Of a DNA stretch of 64,000 nt, positions 9,011-17,931 are shown piece after piece. The stretch is from Alphaproteobacteria bacterium. Lineage in GTDB: Bacteria; Pseudomonadota; Alphaproteobacteria; Thalassobaculales; Thalassobaculaceae. How positions within the stretch are numbered: position 1 is the first letter of the stretch; each line of letters opens with the position of its first letter. The notes under the pieces are model-generated. The model saw nothing but the letters and a program-made list of their open reading frames with translations, was not told the origin of the DNA and searched no databases. The position numbers were made by a program, and so were the translations under genes. The stretch spans positions 1 through 64,000 of the forward strand of contig JANSYC010000001.1 in NCBI GenBank assembly GCA_024742605.1, written 5' to 3'.

Positions 9011-9619
9011 TCATCCTTCTTGCAGGTAGTGGCGGATCAGATCCTTGGCAGCTTCGGAGTCCCAGGCGGCATCGCCCTGCAGCCGGCCCCGCACCCGGCC
9101 CTCCCGGTCCAGCAGGAAGGTCGTGGGCAGGCCTCCAGCGCCGAATGCACGGACAAGGTCACTTTTCGCGTCGATTGCGGTCTTAAGATGACCGAGTTTC
9201 AGGTTTTCGAGAAAAGGATCCGCCACCGCCGCCCCCTTGCGGTCGACGGAAACCAGCAGCACCGTGAAATCGGCGTCGCCCAAATCGGCCTGCAAACTGT
9301 CAAGCGCCGGCAGCTCCTTCACGCAAGGCGCACACCATGTGGCCCAGAAATTCAGCAGCACGATCCGCCCGTGGAATGCGTCGAGCTTGATGGTGTCGCC
9401 GTTCGCGTCTAGGAAAGCGACATCCGGCGCCGGTGCCGGGTCCTCGGCGGGCTCGTAATTTCCGAACGCGCCTCTGAACGGAGGGGGATCGTCGGCGATG
9501 GCCGCCACATCCCGGCCGCCCATCGACAGGACCGCACCGGCCACGACCACGCCGAGAATGGCCGCCACGGCGACCAGACGGAGCCAATTTCGACGCCCAA
9601 GGGGCAAGGACTGGATCAT
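9011..9619 (-). CDS. TlpA-like membrane-anchored thiol-disulfide oxidoreductase
   Basis: 202 residues from the ATG at 9619. An N-terminal anchor (about residues 12-33, [19 protein letters not shown]) is followed by a periplasmic thioredoxin fold with the active site [14 protein letters not shown] (WCAPC near residue 100) and the cis-Pro region [12 protein letters not shown]. TlpA/ResA proteins reduce disulfides for cytochrome maturation or similar tasks. The start shares the palindrome CATG with the argH start on the other strand, and its ribosome site (GGAG about 10 bases upstream) lies inside argH. A longer frame upstream exists but overlaps argH heavily and is rejected. Confidence 0.85.
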   Translation of the reverse strand: MIQSLPLGRRNWLRLVAVAAILGVVVAGAVLSMGGRDVAAIADDPPPFRGAFGNYEPAEDPAPAPDVAFLDANGDTIKLDAFHGRIVLLNFWATWCAPCVKELPALDSLQADLGDADFTVLLVSVDRKGAAVADPFLENLKLGHLKTAIDAKSDLVRAFGAGGLPTTFLLDREGRVRGRLQGDAAWDSEAAKDLIRHYLQEG

Positions 9620-11063
9620 GACCAACCACTCTCCGAACACCGGCTCCGAAACAGAAACCACCGCGTCGGAAGCCAAAGCTGCCAACACCATGTGGGGCGG
9701 CCGGTTCGCCAGCGGGCCGGCCGAGGCCATGGAGCGGATCAACCCGTCCATTGATTTCGACCGCCGGTTCTGGCGAGAGGACATCCTGGGCTCGAAAGCG
9801 CATGCCGAAATGCTGGTCGCCCAGGGAATCCTCACAGCCGCGGACGGAGCCGCGATATCAAAGGGTCTAGACGAGATTTGGGGCGAAATCGAGTCCGGTA
9901 CGTTCACCTTTTCGCGCGCGCTCGAGGATATTCACCTGAACGTCGAAAACCGCCTGCGGGAAAAGATCGGCGACGCCGCCGGCCGGCTGCATACCGGACG
10001 GTCTCGTAACGATCAGGTCGCAACCGACATGAAGCTGTGGGCCCGCGGTGCGACAGACGCTCTGGATGCCGAATTGAAGGCCCTGCAGAAGGCCCTCATC
10101 GATCAGGCCGAAGCCAATGTCGCCACCATCATGCCCGGCTTCACGCATTTGCAGGTCGCCCAGCCGATCACATTCGGCCATCACCTGCTGGCCTATGCCG
10201 AAATGATGGGGCGCGACCGGAGTCGGCTGGCCGATTGCCGCAAACGTCTGAACGAAAGCCCGTTGGGTGCCGCGGCCCTGGCCGGCACGCCCTACCCGAT
10301 CGATCGGGACCGGACGGCGGCGTCTCTCGGCTTCGACCGGCCTGCGGCAAACTCGCTGGACGCGGTCTCCGACCGGGATTTCGCGATGGAACTGGCAGCC
10401 GCAGCCGGGATCTGTGCCGTCCACCTGTCCCGCCTGGCTGAGGAATTGGTGATCTGGACCAGCCAGCAGTTCCGCTTCGTCAAACTGTCCGATGCCTTCA
10501 CCACCGGATCCTCGATCATGCCGCAGAAGAAGAATGCCGATGCGGCGGAACTGGTTCGGGGCAAGACCGGACGTGTACTCGGCGCCTTTACCGCGCTGAC
10601 AGTTGTTATGAAGGGCCTGCCGATGGCCTACGGGAAGGACATGCAGGAAGACAAGGAGCCGCTGTTCGACGCGGTCGATACGCTGGGTCTCTGCATTCAG
10701 GCGACCACCGGAATGATCGCAGATCTGGAATCCAATCCTGAAGCGATGCGGTCTGCCGTCGAGCGGGGATTTCCCACGGCGACGGATCTGGCCGATTGGC
10801 TGGTCAGCGCGCTCGGGATGCCGTTCCGGGACGCCCATCACGTGACGGGCAGGATTGTGAAATTGGCAGAGGAGAGGGGCTGCGGCTTGGCGGACCTGGA
10901 CCTTGATGACATGAAAGCGGTACATCAAGGCATCGACAGGCGCGTCTATGACGTGCTGTCGGTCGAGGCATCGGTGCGCGCCCGCACCAGCTACGGCGGA
11001 ACGGCGCCGGACCGGGTGGCAGAGCAGGTCGCGGCGGCACGTGCCCGATTTCTGACACCCTGA
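9618..11063 (+). CDS. argH: Argininosuccinate lyase
   Basis: 481 residues. Cleaves argininosuccinate to arginine and fumarate, the last step of arginine synthesis. It shows [22 protein letters not shown] at the N-terminus, the catalytic [13 protein letters not shown] block, [18 protein letters not shown], and the superfamily signature [16 protein letters not shown] near residue 300. The ATG at 9618 follows AAGGA with 8-base spacing. The upstream frame to 9498 lies inside the divergent tlpA-like gene and is not used. Family length is about 460-470; the small excess is a Ser/Thr/Ala-rich N-terminal extension. Confidence 0.95.
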   Translation: MTNHSPNTGSETETTASEAKAANTMWGGRFASGPAEAMERINPSIDFDRRFWREDILGSKAHAEMLVAQGILTAADGAAISKGLDEIWGEIESGTFTFSRALEDIHLNVENRLREKIGDAAGRLHTGRSRNDQVATDMKLWARGATDALDAELKALQKALIDQAEANVATIMPGFTHLQVAQPITFGHHLLAYAEMMGRDRSRLADCRKRLNESPLGAAALAGTPYPIDRDRTAASLGFDRPAANSLDAVSDRDFAMELAAAAGICAVHLSRLAEELVIWTSQQFRFVKLSDAFTTGSSIMPQKKNADAAELVRGKTGRVLGAFTALTVVMKGLPMAYGKDMQEDKEPLFDAVDTLGLCIQATTGMIADLESNPEAMRSAVERGFPTATDLADWLVSALGMPFRDAHHVTGRIVKLAEERGCGLADLDLDDMKAVHQGIDRRVYDVLSVEASVRARTSYGGTAPDRVAEQVAAARARFLTP

Positions 11064-11083
11064 TCCGGCGCGGGGAGGACAGG

Positions 11084-11221
11084 ATGCGAAGACTGTTGGT
11101 GATCGCCGCCGTGTTCACGGCTCTGGCTCTGGCGGGTCCGATGGGATGCGGCAAACGCGGACCGCTGAAACCGCCGGAAGACGGACCTGCCAAGTATCCG
11201 CGCACCTATCCCTCGACCTAG
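11084..11221 (+). CDS. lptM: LptM/YifL-like small lipoprotein
   Basis: 45 residues: a short hydrophobic N-terminal segment (RRLLVIAAVFTALALAG), then CGKRGPLKPPED. The C-G-x-x-G-P-L-x-x-P element is the mark of LptM (YifL) lipoproteins, which help mature the LPS translocon LptD. A GGGGAGGAC site precedes the ATG. The lipobox is unusual: the residues before Cys are P-M-G instead of L-A/S-G/A. The position between argH and lysA is where alphaproteobacteria commonly carry this gene. The gene is too short for most gene finders. Confidence 0.75.
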   Translation: MRRLLVIAAVFTALALAGPMGCGKRGPLKPPEDGPAKYPRTYPST

Positions 11222-11250
11222 GTCGTGTTCGAGCCTGAAAGAGATCACAA

Positions 11251-12510
11251 ATGACACATTTTCATCGGCGCTCCGACGTCCTGCACGTCGAGGATGTGGC
11301 GCTGCCCGTGCTCGCCGATCAGGTTGGAACCCCGGCCTACGTCTATTCGGCCGCCGCCATCCGCAGCCGATACACGGCCTTGTCGGAGGCTCTGGCTGAT
11401 CTCGACGTGTCGATCCACTACGCGGTCAAGGCGAACTCCAATCAAGCCGTGATCAAGTTGCTGGGCGGTATGGGTGCGGGTGCGGATGTGGTCTCGGCCG
11501 GTGAGCTGGCGCGCGCCCTTGCGGCCGGCATTCCGGCCGATCAGATCGTGTTTGCCGGGGTCGGCAAGACCAAGGATGAAATCCGGCAGGCGATCGACGC
11601 CGATATCCATCTGTTCAGCGTCGAATCCCAGCCCGAGCTGGAGGCGATTTCCCAGGTCGCCGCATCGGTCGGAAAGTCCGCACGGGTCGCGCTTCGGGTC
11701 AACCCGGACGTCGACGCCAAGACCCACGCCAAGATCACGACCGGCAAGGCCGAGAACAAATTCGGTGTCGAGATTGGGTTCGCCGCTGACTTCTTCACCC
11801 GCGCCGCCGCGTTGCCTGCGGTTCGGGCCGTCGGTCTCTCGATGCATATCGGCTCTCAATTGTTGGACCTCCTCCCCTACGAAGCTGCCTACACGCGCAT
11901 GGCGGACCTGGCCCGGGACCTGATGCGCAAGGGTCATGCCCTGGAGTTGCTGGACCTGGGCGGCGGGCTCGGAATCGAATACGGCGCGGATAAGGCGCCG
12001 ACGCCGAAAGACTATGCCGACGTGGTGCGCCGGACGGTCGGCGGGCTGGGACTGAAGCTGGCGATCGAGCCCGGTCGCTGGATGGTCGGCGCCGCCGGCC
12101 TGCTTCTGACCCGCGTTGTTTACGTCAAGGAAGGGTCGGCCAAGCGTTTCGTGATCGTGGACGGTGCGATGAATGACCTGATCCGACCCACGCTCTACGA
12201 AGCGGAACATCGTGTCGAACTGGTGTCTGGAGCCTCCGAGACAGCGCAACGGCCTGCGGATCTGGTCGGCCCGATCTGCGAAACCGGCGACTATCTGGCG
12301 CGGAACAGGGATCTGCCGCTGGTCAATGCCGGAGATTTGATCGCGTTTCTGGATGCTGGCGCCTACGGTGCCGTCATGTCCTCGACCTACAACAGCCGGC
12401 CGCTTGTCCCGGAAATCCTGGTCGACGGGGCCAAATGGGCGGTCATCCGCGAGCGAGAGACGGTCGCGCACCTGATCGCCCGCGACACCGTCCCCGAGTG
12501 GCTGGTCTAA
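11251..12510 (+). CDS. lysA: Diaminopimelate decarboxylase
   Basis: 419 residues. PLP-dependent decarboxylase that turns meso-diaminopimelate into lysine. Seen: the PLP lysine motif IHYAVKANSNQAVIKLL (about residue 52), the glycine-rich LLDLGGGLGIEY phosphate-binding loop, EPGRWMVGAAG, and the catalytic Cys in VGPICETGDYLA (about residue 340), as well as GAYGAVMSSTYNSRPL near the C-terminus. It follows argH and lptM on the same strand within 30 bases, so the three are probably one transcript. Confidence 0.95.
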   Translation: MTHFHRRSDVLHVEDVALPVLADQVGTPAYVYSAAAIRSRYTALSEALADLDVSIHYAVKANSNQAVIKLLGGMGAGADVVSAGELARALAAGIPADQIVFAGVGKTKDEIRQAIDADIHLFSVESQPELEAISQVAASVGKSARVALRVNPDVDAKTHAKITTGKAENKFGVEIGFAADFFTRAAALPAVRAVGLSMHIGSQLLDLLPYEAAYTRMADLARDLMRKGHALELLDLGGGLGIEYGADKAPTPKDYADVVRRTVGGLGLKLAIEPGRWMVGAAGLLLTRVVYVKEGSAKRFVIVDGAMNDLIRPTLYEAEHRVELVSGASETAQRPADLVGPICETGDYLARNRDLPLVNAGDLIAFLDAGAYGAVMSSTYNSRPLVPEILVDGAKWAVIRERETVAHLIARDTVPEWLV

Positions 12511-12516
12511 ACCGCT

Positions 12517-12536
12517 GCTCCGCCCTTGACCGGAGC
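12517..12536 (+). terminator. Possible weak hairpin after lysA
   Basis: GCTCCG and CGGAGC form a 6-bp stem with an 8-base loop, just after the lysA stop. No T-tract follows. It may mark the end of the argH-lptM-lysA transcript, but the signal is weak. Confidence 0.3.
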
Positions 12537-12676
12537 GCACAGCGCTTCAAACTCTATTGCTTGAGGATCATCGGTCCCCGGTCGGGGCGGAGAGTCGCGT
12601 GTCGGTCGGGGGAAGGGACGATGCGCGGAAGAATCGGCCGGAGCCGAAGGTCGCCCTTTAGCGTCGGAGATCGTGT

Positions 12677-15472
12677 GTGAACTCGAACCCGGACCGGAAC
12701 ACCCCCTCCCCGCCGGAGACCTCGACCCTGCGGCGGTCCGAGGATATCAACCCGACCCTTCAGCGCGCCTTCTCCCGTGCGCGGCTGGTTCTCTGGTGGG
12801 AAAGCGTCTGGCCGGTGATCTGGCCACCGCTTGCCGTGGCTCTGGCCTTTCTCGCCCTCGCCCTGCTGGGCGCACCGACCTGGATCGGGGCGCTTACCGG
12901 CGGCTGGGGCCAGCTTGCACTGCTGATCCTGTTCGCGGGCGGGTTCCTACTGGCGATTAGACATGGATTGATCGCCTGGGCTCCGAAAGACCAGGACGGA
13001 GTGATCCGGCGGGTCGAACGGGACAGCGCGGTCGGACACCGTCCGGTCAGCGGCTTGCTCGACAGACCCGCCGGGGCCCCCGATCCGACCACGAAGGCGA
13101 TCTGGACCGCCCATCGCCTGCGACTCCTGTCCCAGATCTCCAGGCTTCGGGTCGCGCCGCCGGATCCGGCAATGGTCCGGATGGACCCTTGGGGTCTGCG
13201 GGTCGTTGTCGGTCTGCTGCTGGTGAGCGGGCTCCTGGTGTCGTCCGGGGACCGGTTCGGACGGATCGCCAACGCGTTCGAAGTGACCCTCGCCCCGTTG
13301 TCGGCCAGCCCACCACCGACCCTGGATGTCTGGATCAACCCACCGAGCTACACCGGTGAGGCGCCGCTGCTCCTGGCCCGCGCCACCGGTGACGCGACTC
13401 CTATTCAACCGGTATCGGACGCCGATGCGGCCGGGCCGACGCGTATCGAGGTACCGATCGGCTCATCTCTGATCGCCAAGGTCAATGGCGGTGACGGCGC
13501 CGTCTCACTCGCTCTCTCCGGCACCGATACGAGCAGCGGCGAGACCGTCATCCCGTTCGAGTCGATCGGCCTGCAGGCCCATCAGCTTGAGACCGAGATC
13601 CAAGAGGGCAGCGCTCTGGCGATCCGCCAGGGAGATGGCGACGGGGAGACTCTTGCGGCCTGGGTGCTGACGGTGATTCCGGATCTCAAGCCGAGCGTCG
13701 CTTTTACGGAAGACCCGGCTCGGACCGAACGCGGCGCGCTGAGCGTGCACTTCAACGCGTCGGACGATTACGGGGTGGCCGAGGTCAAGGTCCGGATCGT
13801 TCGGTTGAATTCACAGGGTGAGGCCACCGATGACGCCCCCACGATTCTGCCGATGACCTTGCCACGGATCGGCCTTGAGGTTGTCGACGCCAAGGACTTT
13901 CACGATCTCACCCCGCACCCCTGGGCCGGACAGCCGGTCGGGCTGGAACTGATCGCGGTCGACGAGGCCGGACAGGAGGGGATCTCCAAACGCATCCGAA
14001 TGATTCTGCCGGAACGGGTCTTCACCCATCCGGTCGCCCGCGCGGTGATCGAACAGCGCAAGCGTCTGCTGACCGAGCCGCACGAGTATACCGATATTTC
14101 CCAGATCCTGTTGGGGCTCGCATCGCGGCCGGGTCGTTACTACGACGATCCGGTCACCTTCCTGGGCCTCAAGGTGGCTGCCACCCGTCTGGTGCTGAAC
14201 GGTCCCAACCTGGGCGACAGCGACGCCGAGACCATTCCGGCGGTCCAGTCCCTGCTCTGGGATCTGGCGTTGCGGATCGAGGATGGCGAGCTGTCCTTGG
14301 CCGATCGAGAGCTGCGCGAGCTCGAACGCAAGATCATGGACATGCTGGCCCAGGAGAATGTCGACGAGCAGGCGCTGGAGGAGGCGCTGGACGAACTCAA
14401 GGCCGCGATCGACAAGATGTTGCAAGCGATGATGGAGCAGATGCAGCAGGAGATGCAGAACCAGGACGGTGGCGAGTCCCAGGAACAGATGCAGGAGGTC
14501 GACCCCAACCGGCTGGTTGAGCGTCAGGATCTGATGGACATGATCGACCGGGCGCGCGAGCTGATGAAATCGGGCGCCAAGGACGCTGCCCGCGAGATGC
14601 TGAGCAAGCTGCGCGAGATGATGGAGAACCTCCAGGCCGGCCGGCCGCAACCCATGTCGCCACAGCAGCAGGCGGCCCAGGAGATGATGCGCCAGCTGCA
14701 GGACTTGGCGGAAAAGCAGCGCCAGCTGATGGACGACACCTACAAGTCCCATCAGGACGGCTCCCAGCGCGACGGCCGCCAGGGGGAGAGTCAGATGAAT
14801 CAGAGGCCCGGCCAGCAGGGCATGCCGCAATCTCTGGCCGAACAGCTCCGTCAGCAGCTGGAACAGCAGTTCGGACGCCGTCCGGGCGAGCAGGGCCAGC
14901 AGGGTCAACGGGGCCAGCGCGGCCAACAGGGACAGGGGCAGCAGCAGGGTCAGGGGCAGCAGGGGCAGCCGATGAGCTCTGAAGAACTGGCTCAGATGCA
15001 AGAGCAGCTCCGCCGCCAGCTCGGCGAGTTCATGCGCAAGCTGGCCGAGGGCATGGGTCAGATCCCGGATCCTCTGGGAAAGGCCGAACGCTCGATGAAG
15101 GATGCGGGCGAGGCCCTGGGCCAGCAGCAACCGGGCGAAGCCGTCGGCCCGCAGGGCGACGCCATGGAAGCGCTGCAACAGGGTGCGGATGCCATCCGGC
15201 AACAGATGCAGCAGATGCAACAGGCCAATGGCGGCACCACCCCCGACCCCAACGCGCGTGGTCAGGCCGGTGGTGAGGACCAACCCGATCCGCTGAACCG
15301 GGACGGCAACAATCAAGGCTTTGCAAATGACGACGGACGGATCGGCGTTCCTGAGGAAAGCGACCTGCAACGCGCCCGCCGGATCTTCGACGAGCTTCGC
15401 CGCCGATCCGGGGATCAGTCCCGTCCGGAACTGGAGTTGGACTACATCGAGCGGCTCCTGAAAAGGTTCTAA
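12677..15472 (+). CDS. TIGR02302 (DUF4175) family low-complexity membrane protein
   Basis: 931 residues from a GTG start preceded by CGGAGA. It has two or three membrane helices near the N-terminus (about residues 33-85 and 170-190), a large periplasmic-like region, then a long Gln/Met/Glu-rich coiled-coil and low-complexity segment (about residues 560-860, with many MMEQMQQ and GQQGQ-type units), and a conserved C-terminus (RARRIFDELRRRSGD...LDYIERLLKRF). It matches the alphaproteobacterial family that TIGR02302 calls a low-complexity protein. It sits after lysA, as in many relatives. The molecular role is unknown; a cell-envelope role is plausible. Confidence 0.8.
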   Translation: MNSNPDRNTPSPPETSTLRRSEDINPTLQRAFSRARLVLWWESVWPVIWPPLAVALAFLALALLGAPTWIGALTGGWGQLALLILFAGGFLLAIRHGLIAWAPKDQDGVIRRVERDSAVGHRPVSGLLDRPAGAPDPTTKAIWTAHRLRLLSQISRLRVAPPDPAMVRMDPWGLRVVVGLLLVSGLLVSSGDRFGRIANAFEVTLAPLSASPPPTLDVWINPPSYTGEAPLLLARATGDATPIQPVSDADAAGPTRIEVPIGSSLIAKVNGGDGAVSLALSGTDTSSGETVIPFESIGLQAHQLETEIQEGSALAIRQGDGDGETLAAWVLTVIPDLKPSVAFTEDPARTERGALSVHFNASDDYGVAEVKVRIVRLNSQGEATDDAPTILPMTLPRIGLEVVDAKDFHDLTPHPWAGQPVGLELIAVDEAGQEGISKRIRMILPERVFTHPVARAVIEQRKRLLTEPHEYTDISQILLGLASRPGRYYDDPVTFLGLKVAATRLVLNGPNLGDSDAETIPAVQSLLWDLALRIEDGELSLADRELRELERKIMDMLAQENVDEQALEEALDELKAAIDKMLQAMMEQMQQEMQNQDGGESQEQMQEVDPNRLVERQDLMDMIDRARELMKSGAKDAAREMLSKLREMMENLQAGRPQPMSPQQQAAQEMMRQLQDLAEKQRQLMDDTYKSHQDGSQRDGRQGESQMNQRPGQQGMPQSLAEQLRQQLEQQFGRRPGEQGQQGQRGQRGQQGQGQQQGQGQQGQPMSSEELAQMQEQLRRQLGEFMRKLAEGMGQIPDPLGKAERSMKDAGEALGQQQPGEAVGPQGDAMEALQQGADAIRQQMQQMQQANGGTTPDPNARGQAGGEDQPDPLNRDGNNQGFANDDGRIGVPEESDLQRARRIFDELRRRSGDQSRPELELDYIERLLKRF
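14893..14975 (+). repeat. Gln/Gly-rich low-complexity repeat inside the TIGR02302 gene
   Basis: Tandem imperfect units of the form CAGGGGCAGCAG encode a run of G-Q-Q/R-G-Q triplets. This is the densest part of a Gln-rich region reaching from about 14420 to 15230. Such repeats vary in length by slippage. Confidence 0.7.
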
Positions 15473-15482
15473 GACCCGTTCA

Positions 15483-15506
15483 GCCGGGTCGGAACGCCGA
15501 CCCGGC
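15483..15506. terminator. Perfect 10-bp hairpin between convergent genes
   Basis: GCCGGGTCGG, loop AACG, CCGACCCGGC, just after the TIGR02302 stop and before the convergent monooxygenase gene. There is no T-tract on either side. Stem strength and place suggest a two-way transcription end or RNA 3' end. Confidence 0.55.
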
Positions 15507-15538
15507 ACACTCTCGCGCCCGACATCTGGGACGTGCTG

Positions 15539-15823
15539 TCAGGCGATTCCGTCGCCGGTCGCCAGAACCCGGTTCAGGACCAACGGTCCGGAAAACTCCC
15601 GAAAATCGGCCATGAAATCGGCGTTCTTGTGCTCCTCGAACGCGTCGGCGTCCTTGTAGACTTCCCAGAGATGATATGAGCCGGCAGCATCATGGTCGCG
15701 ACTTACCGAGAAGGCGTGGCATCCGGATTGGGTCAGGCTGTTCTTCGCGTGCAGCTTCAGACGCTCCTCGAACTTGGCAGCGTTCTCGGGGGCGACAACC
15801 AGATTGACGGCGACGACGTACAT
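15539..15823 (-). CDS. Antibiotic biosynthesis monooxygenase (ABM) domain protein
   Basis: 94 residues from the ATG at 15823, which has GGAGG upstream. The single ABM dimeric alpha-beta barrel shows the usual order: MYVVAVNLVVAPENAAKFEERL, then GCHAFSVSRDHDAAGSYHLWEVYKDADAFEEHKNA. Homologues are cofactor-free quinol monooxygenases (YgiN-like), heme-degrading enzymes or dimer proteins of unknown substrate. It lies 22 bases after the methyltransferase gene on the same strand. Confidence 0.75.
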   Translation of the reverse strand: MYVVAVNLVVAPENAAKFEERLKLHAKNSLTQSGCHAFSVSRDHDAAGSYHLWEVYKDADAFEEHKNADFMADFREFSGPLVLNRVLATGDGIA

Positions 15824-15845
15824 GGGGGGTCCTCCGTTGGATTGA

Positions 15846-16607
15846 TTAGGTTCTTCTGCCCTTATGGATCTCGAGTGGGCTCGGCACCGGTGCGGGCGAC
15901 GGTCTCGGCAGGAAGGCCTTGGCGCGGGCCAGAACACGGTGACGGGTTGGTTTCGGTTTGGCGTAGAGCTGCTTCTGTGCCTCGATCATGACCACCCCGG
16001 AGAAGGTTGTGAACCACCTTGCCCCGATCTGCTCGGCGGCGGGAGCAGACCGCAACACAAGACCGCTTGCATAGGGCGGCGGGAACAGCGCCCGAGCCGT
16101 TCGGACCGGGGCGAAATCGTGCTCCCTCAGCAAACGGGACAACTGGGACGCGGTAAAAGGCTGGCCGTGGCCGAAAGGAGTATGATCGAACCGCGCCCAC
16201 AACCCGCGACGGTTCGGCACCACTGCCAACAGTCGGCCGTTCCCGGCCAACACCCGCCAGGCCTCCGCAAGCATGTCGCGGCGGTGCTCGCTCAACTCCA
16301 GCGCATGCACCATGAGGATCCGGTCGACCGAGGCATCCTCCAGAGGCAGCGCATCGTCATGCACCAAGGCCGCCAGCCCCGGCCCTTCAACCGGCCAATG
16401 CAGGACTCCTTGCTGGGCCGGCATCAGGGCCAGAACCCGCTCCGCCTCGCCCAGGAAAGGGGCCAGATAGGGAGGCGTGTACCCGAGCCCCAACAGCGAA
16501 CGCCCGCGCAGATCCGGCCAAAGCCCACGAATCCGCGTCCGGATCATCCGCCGTGCCAACAGGCCCAGCTGACCGCCATAGAAATCCCGAAGATCCACCA
16601 CATCCAA
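15846..16607 (-). CDS. Class I SAM-dependent methyltransferase
   Basis: 253 residues. It begins DVVDLRDFYGGQLGLLARRMI, a start seen in alphaproteobacterial methyltransferases located next to gloB. The Rossmann glycine region is LLGLGYTPPYLAPF, with an acidic loop DDALPLEDASVDRILMVHALEL and a late strand RLLAVVPNRRGLWARFDHTPFGHGQPF. Substrate unknown. The start is uncertain: TTG at 16607 or GTG at 16601, with an in-frame stop a few codons upstream. No strong ribosome site is seen. Confidence 0.7.
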   Translation of the reverse strand: MDVVDLRDFYGGQLGLLARRMIRTRIRGLWPDLRGRSLLGLGYTPPYLAPFLGEAERVLALMPAQQGVLHWPVEGPGLAALVHDDALPLEDASVDRILMVHALELSEHRRDMLAEAWRVLAGNGRLLAVVPNRRGLWARFDHTPFGHGQPFTASQLSRLLREHDFAPVRTARALFPPPYASGLVLRSAPAAEQIGARWFTTFSGVVMIEAQKQLYAKPKPTRHRVLARAKAFLPRPSPAPVPSPLEIHKGRRT

Positions 16608-16665
16608 ATACAGGACCGCAGCTTAGCAGAGGGTTGACGGCAGACCACTCCCCGGCGACCGGTCT

Positions 16666-17772
16666 CTATTTGACGGCGAACTCCTTGATCACCGCCGCAT
16701 CCGGCTCGACCCCCAGACCGGGGCCATCGGGCACCCTGAACGCCCCGTCGATCGGATCGAACCAACCGGGATAGAGCTCACCTTCCATCTTGATGAAGAA
16801 GCGCTCGATCAGGCCCGGACTGGGTAGGCTGGCCGCGAGATGCAGGGTCGCCAGAAAACCCGGACCGAAATACGGGGAGTGCGCCATCACCTGCACGCCA
16901 TGGCTTTCACAGATGGCCGCCGCCTTCCTGAACTCGGTGATGCCGCCGACCTTGGTGACGCTCGGCTGTGCGAAATCGATCGCTCCGGCCTGACAGGCAT
17001 GGGCGAAGGCCCAGCTGGTGCACCAGTTCTCGCCCGCCGCCAGCGGAACCCCGGTCTCCCGGCGCAACCGGGCAAGCGCATGGTAATCCTCCGGCGGGAA
17101 TATCGGCTCCTCCAGCCAGTACAGATCGAACTCGTCCAGGATCAGCGCGTTGCGGCGCGCCTCCTCCGGGGTCCAGGGACAGTTCACATCGACCATGATC
17201 GGAATGTCGTCTCCCGCGGTCATGCGTGCAGCCCCCACTTCGGCGGCCCCGATCTCGTGTAGCTTGATGTAGTCGTAGCCCTGGGCCTTAGCCTGGGTCA
17301 CATCCTCGACCACCGCATCCACATTGCGCAGGATGAACAGCGATGCATAGGCTGGCAGGGTCTTCCGCACCCCGCCCAGCAGAGCCGAGAGCGACAGGCC
17401 CGAGGCCTTGCCCGCGATATCCCAGAGCGCGATGTCCAACCCGGACAGCGCGAAGGTGGTGTGGCCGTGCCGTCCGAACAGGTGGAACTTCTGTTGCAGC
17501 CGATGGCTCAAACCGGTGATGTCCGAGGCGTCCTGCCCGAGGACGTTGGGGCGGATCATATGCTCCACCACCGCCGTGATCGGTTCCAGACAGTGATAGG
17601 CGAAGGCATCCCCCCAGCCCACCAGGCCGGTGTCGGTAGTGACTTTCACCAGGCAGATATCAAGCGTGTTCCAGTCCAACCCCGGAAAGCTCGACCCCCG
17701 ATCACCGGTATAGGTGAACGGGATGCGAAGAGGGATAGCGTCGACGCTGGCGATGGTTCCGACTTTGGTCAT
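16666..17772 (-). CDS. Mandelate racemase/muconate lactonizing enzyme family protein
   Basis: 368 residues from the ATG at 17772 with GGAGGAG upstream. Enolase-superfamily member. It has the N-terminal capping domain (MTKVGTIASVDAIPLRIPF), catalytic Lys in YDYIKLHE (near 160), metal ligands in IMVDVNCPW, YWLEEPIFP and AAGENWCTS, and a C-terminal AHSPYFGPG with a His-type base. These enzymes abstract a proton next to a carboxylate, as sugar acid dehydratases or racemases. I cannot name the substrate. It stands alone, divergent from gloB. Confidence 0.8.
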   Translation of the reverse strand: MTKVGTIASVDAIPLRIPFTYTGDRGSSFPGLDWNTLDICLVKVTTDTGLVGWGDAFAYHCLEPITAVVEHMIRPNVLGQDASDITGLSHRLQQKFHLFGRHGHTTFALSGLDIALWDIAGKASGLSLSALLGGVRKTLPAYASLFILRNVDAVVEDVTQAKAQGYDYIKLHEIGAAEVGAARMTAGDDIPIMVDVNCPWTPEEARRNALILDEFDLYWLEEPIFPPEDYHALARLRRETGVPLAAGENWCTSWAFAHACQAGAIDFAQPSVTKVGGITEFRKAAAICESHGVQVMAHSPYFGPGFLATLHLAASLPSPGLIERFFIKMEGELYPGWFDPIDGAFRVPDGPGLGVEPDAAVIKEFAVK

Positions 17773-17931
17773 CGGTTTCTCCTCCCGAAATCGTTTCTTG
17801 TCGGGCGTCAATCAGAGCCTAGGTTCTGTGGCACACGCCCGGTGGTGGTGATAGGTTGCGGGCGATTTGACGTTCCCGTCCACCCCGGACCGCGGAATGA
17901 GAGAGACGCCGAGACTGAAGGAGAGATCCAT

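Noticed and set aside
9620-9907. Longer N-terminus for the TlpA-like protein
   Set aside because: It would lie antisense inside argH for about 290 bases. The start at 9619 gives a clean membrane anchor and a good ribosome site.
13811-15508. Long minus-strand frame over the TIGR02302 gene
   Set aside because: Leu/His-rich translation mirrors the Gln-rich coding strand repeats. No ribosome site or protein-like domain.
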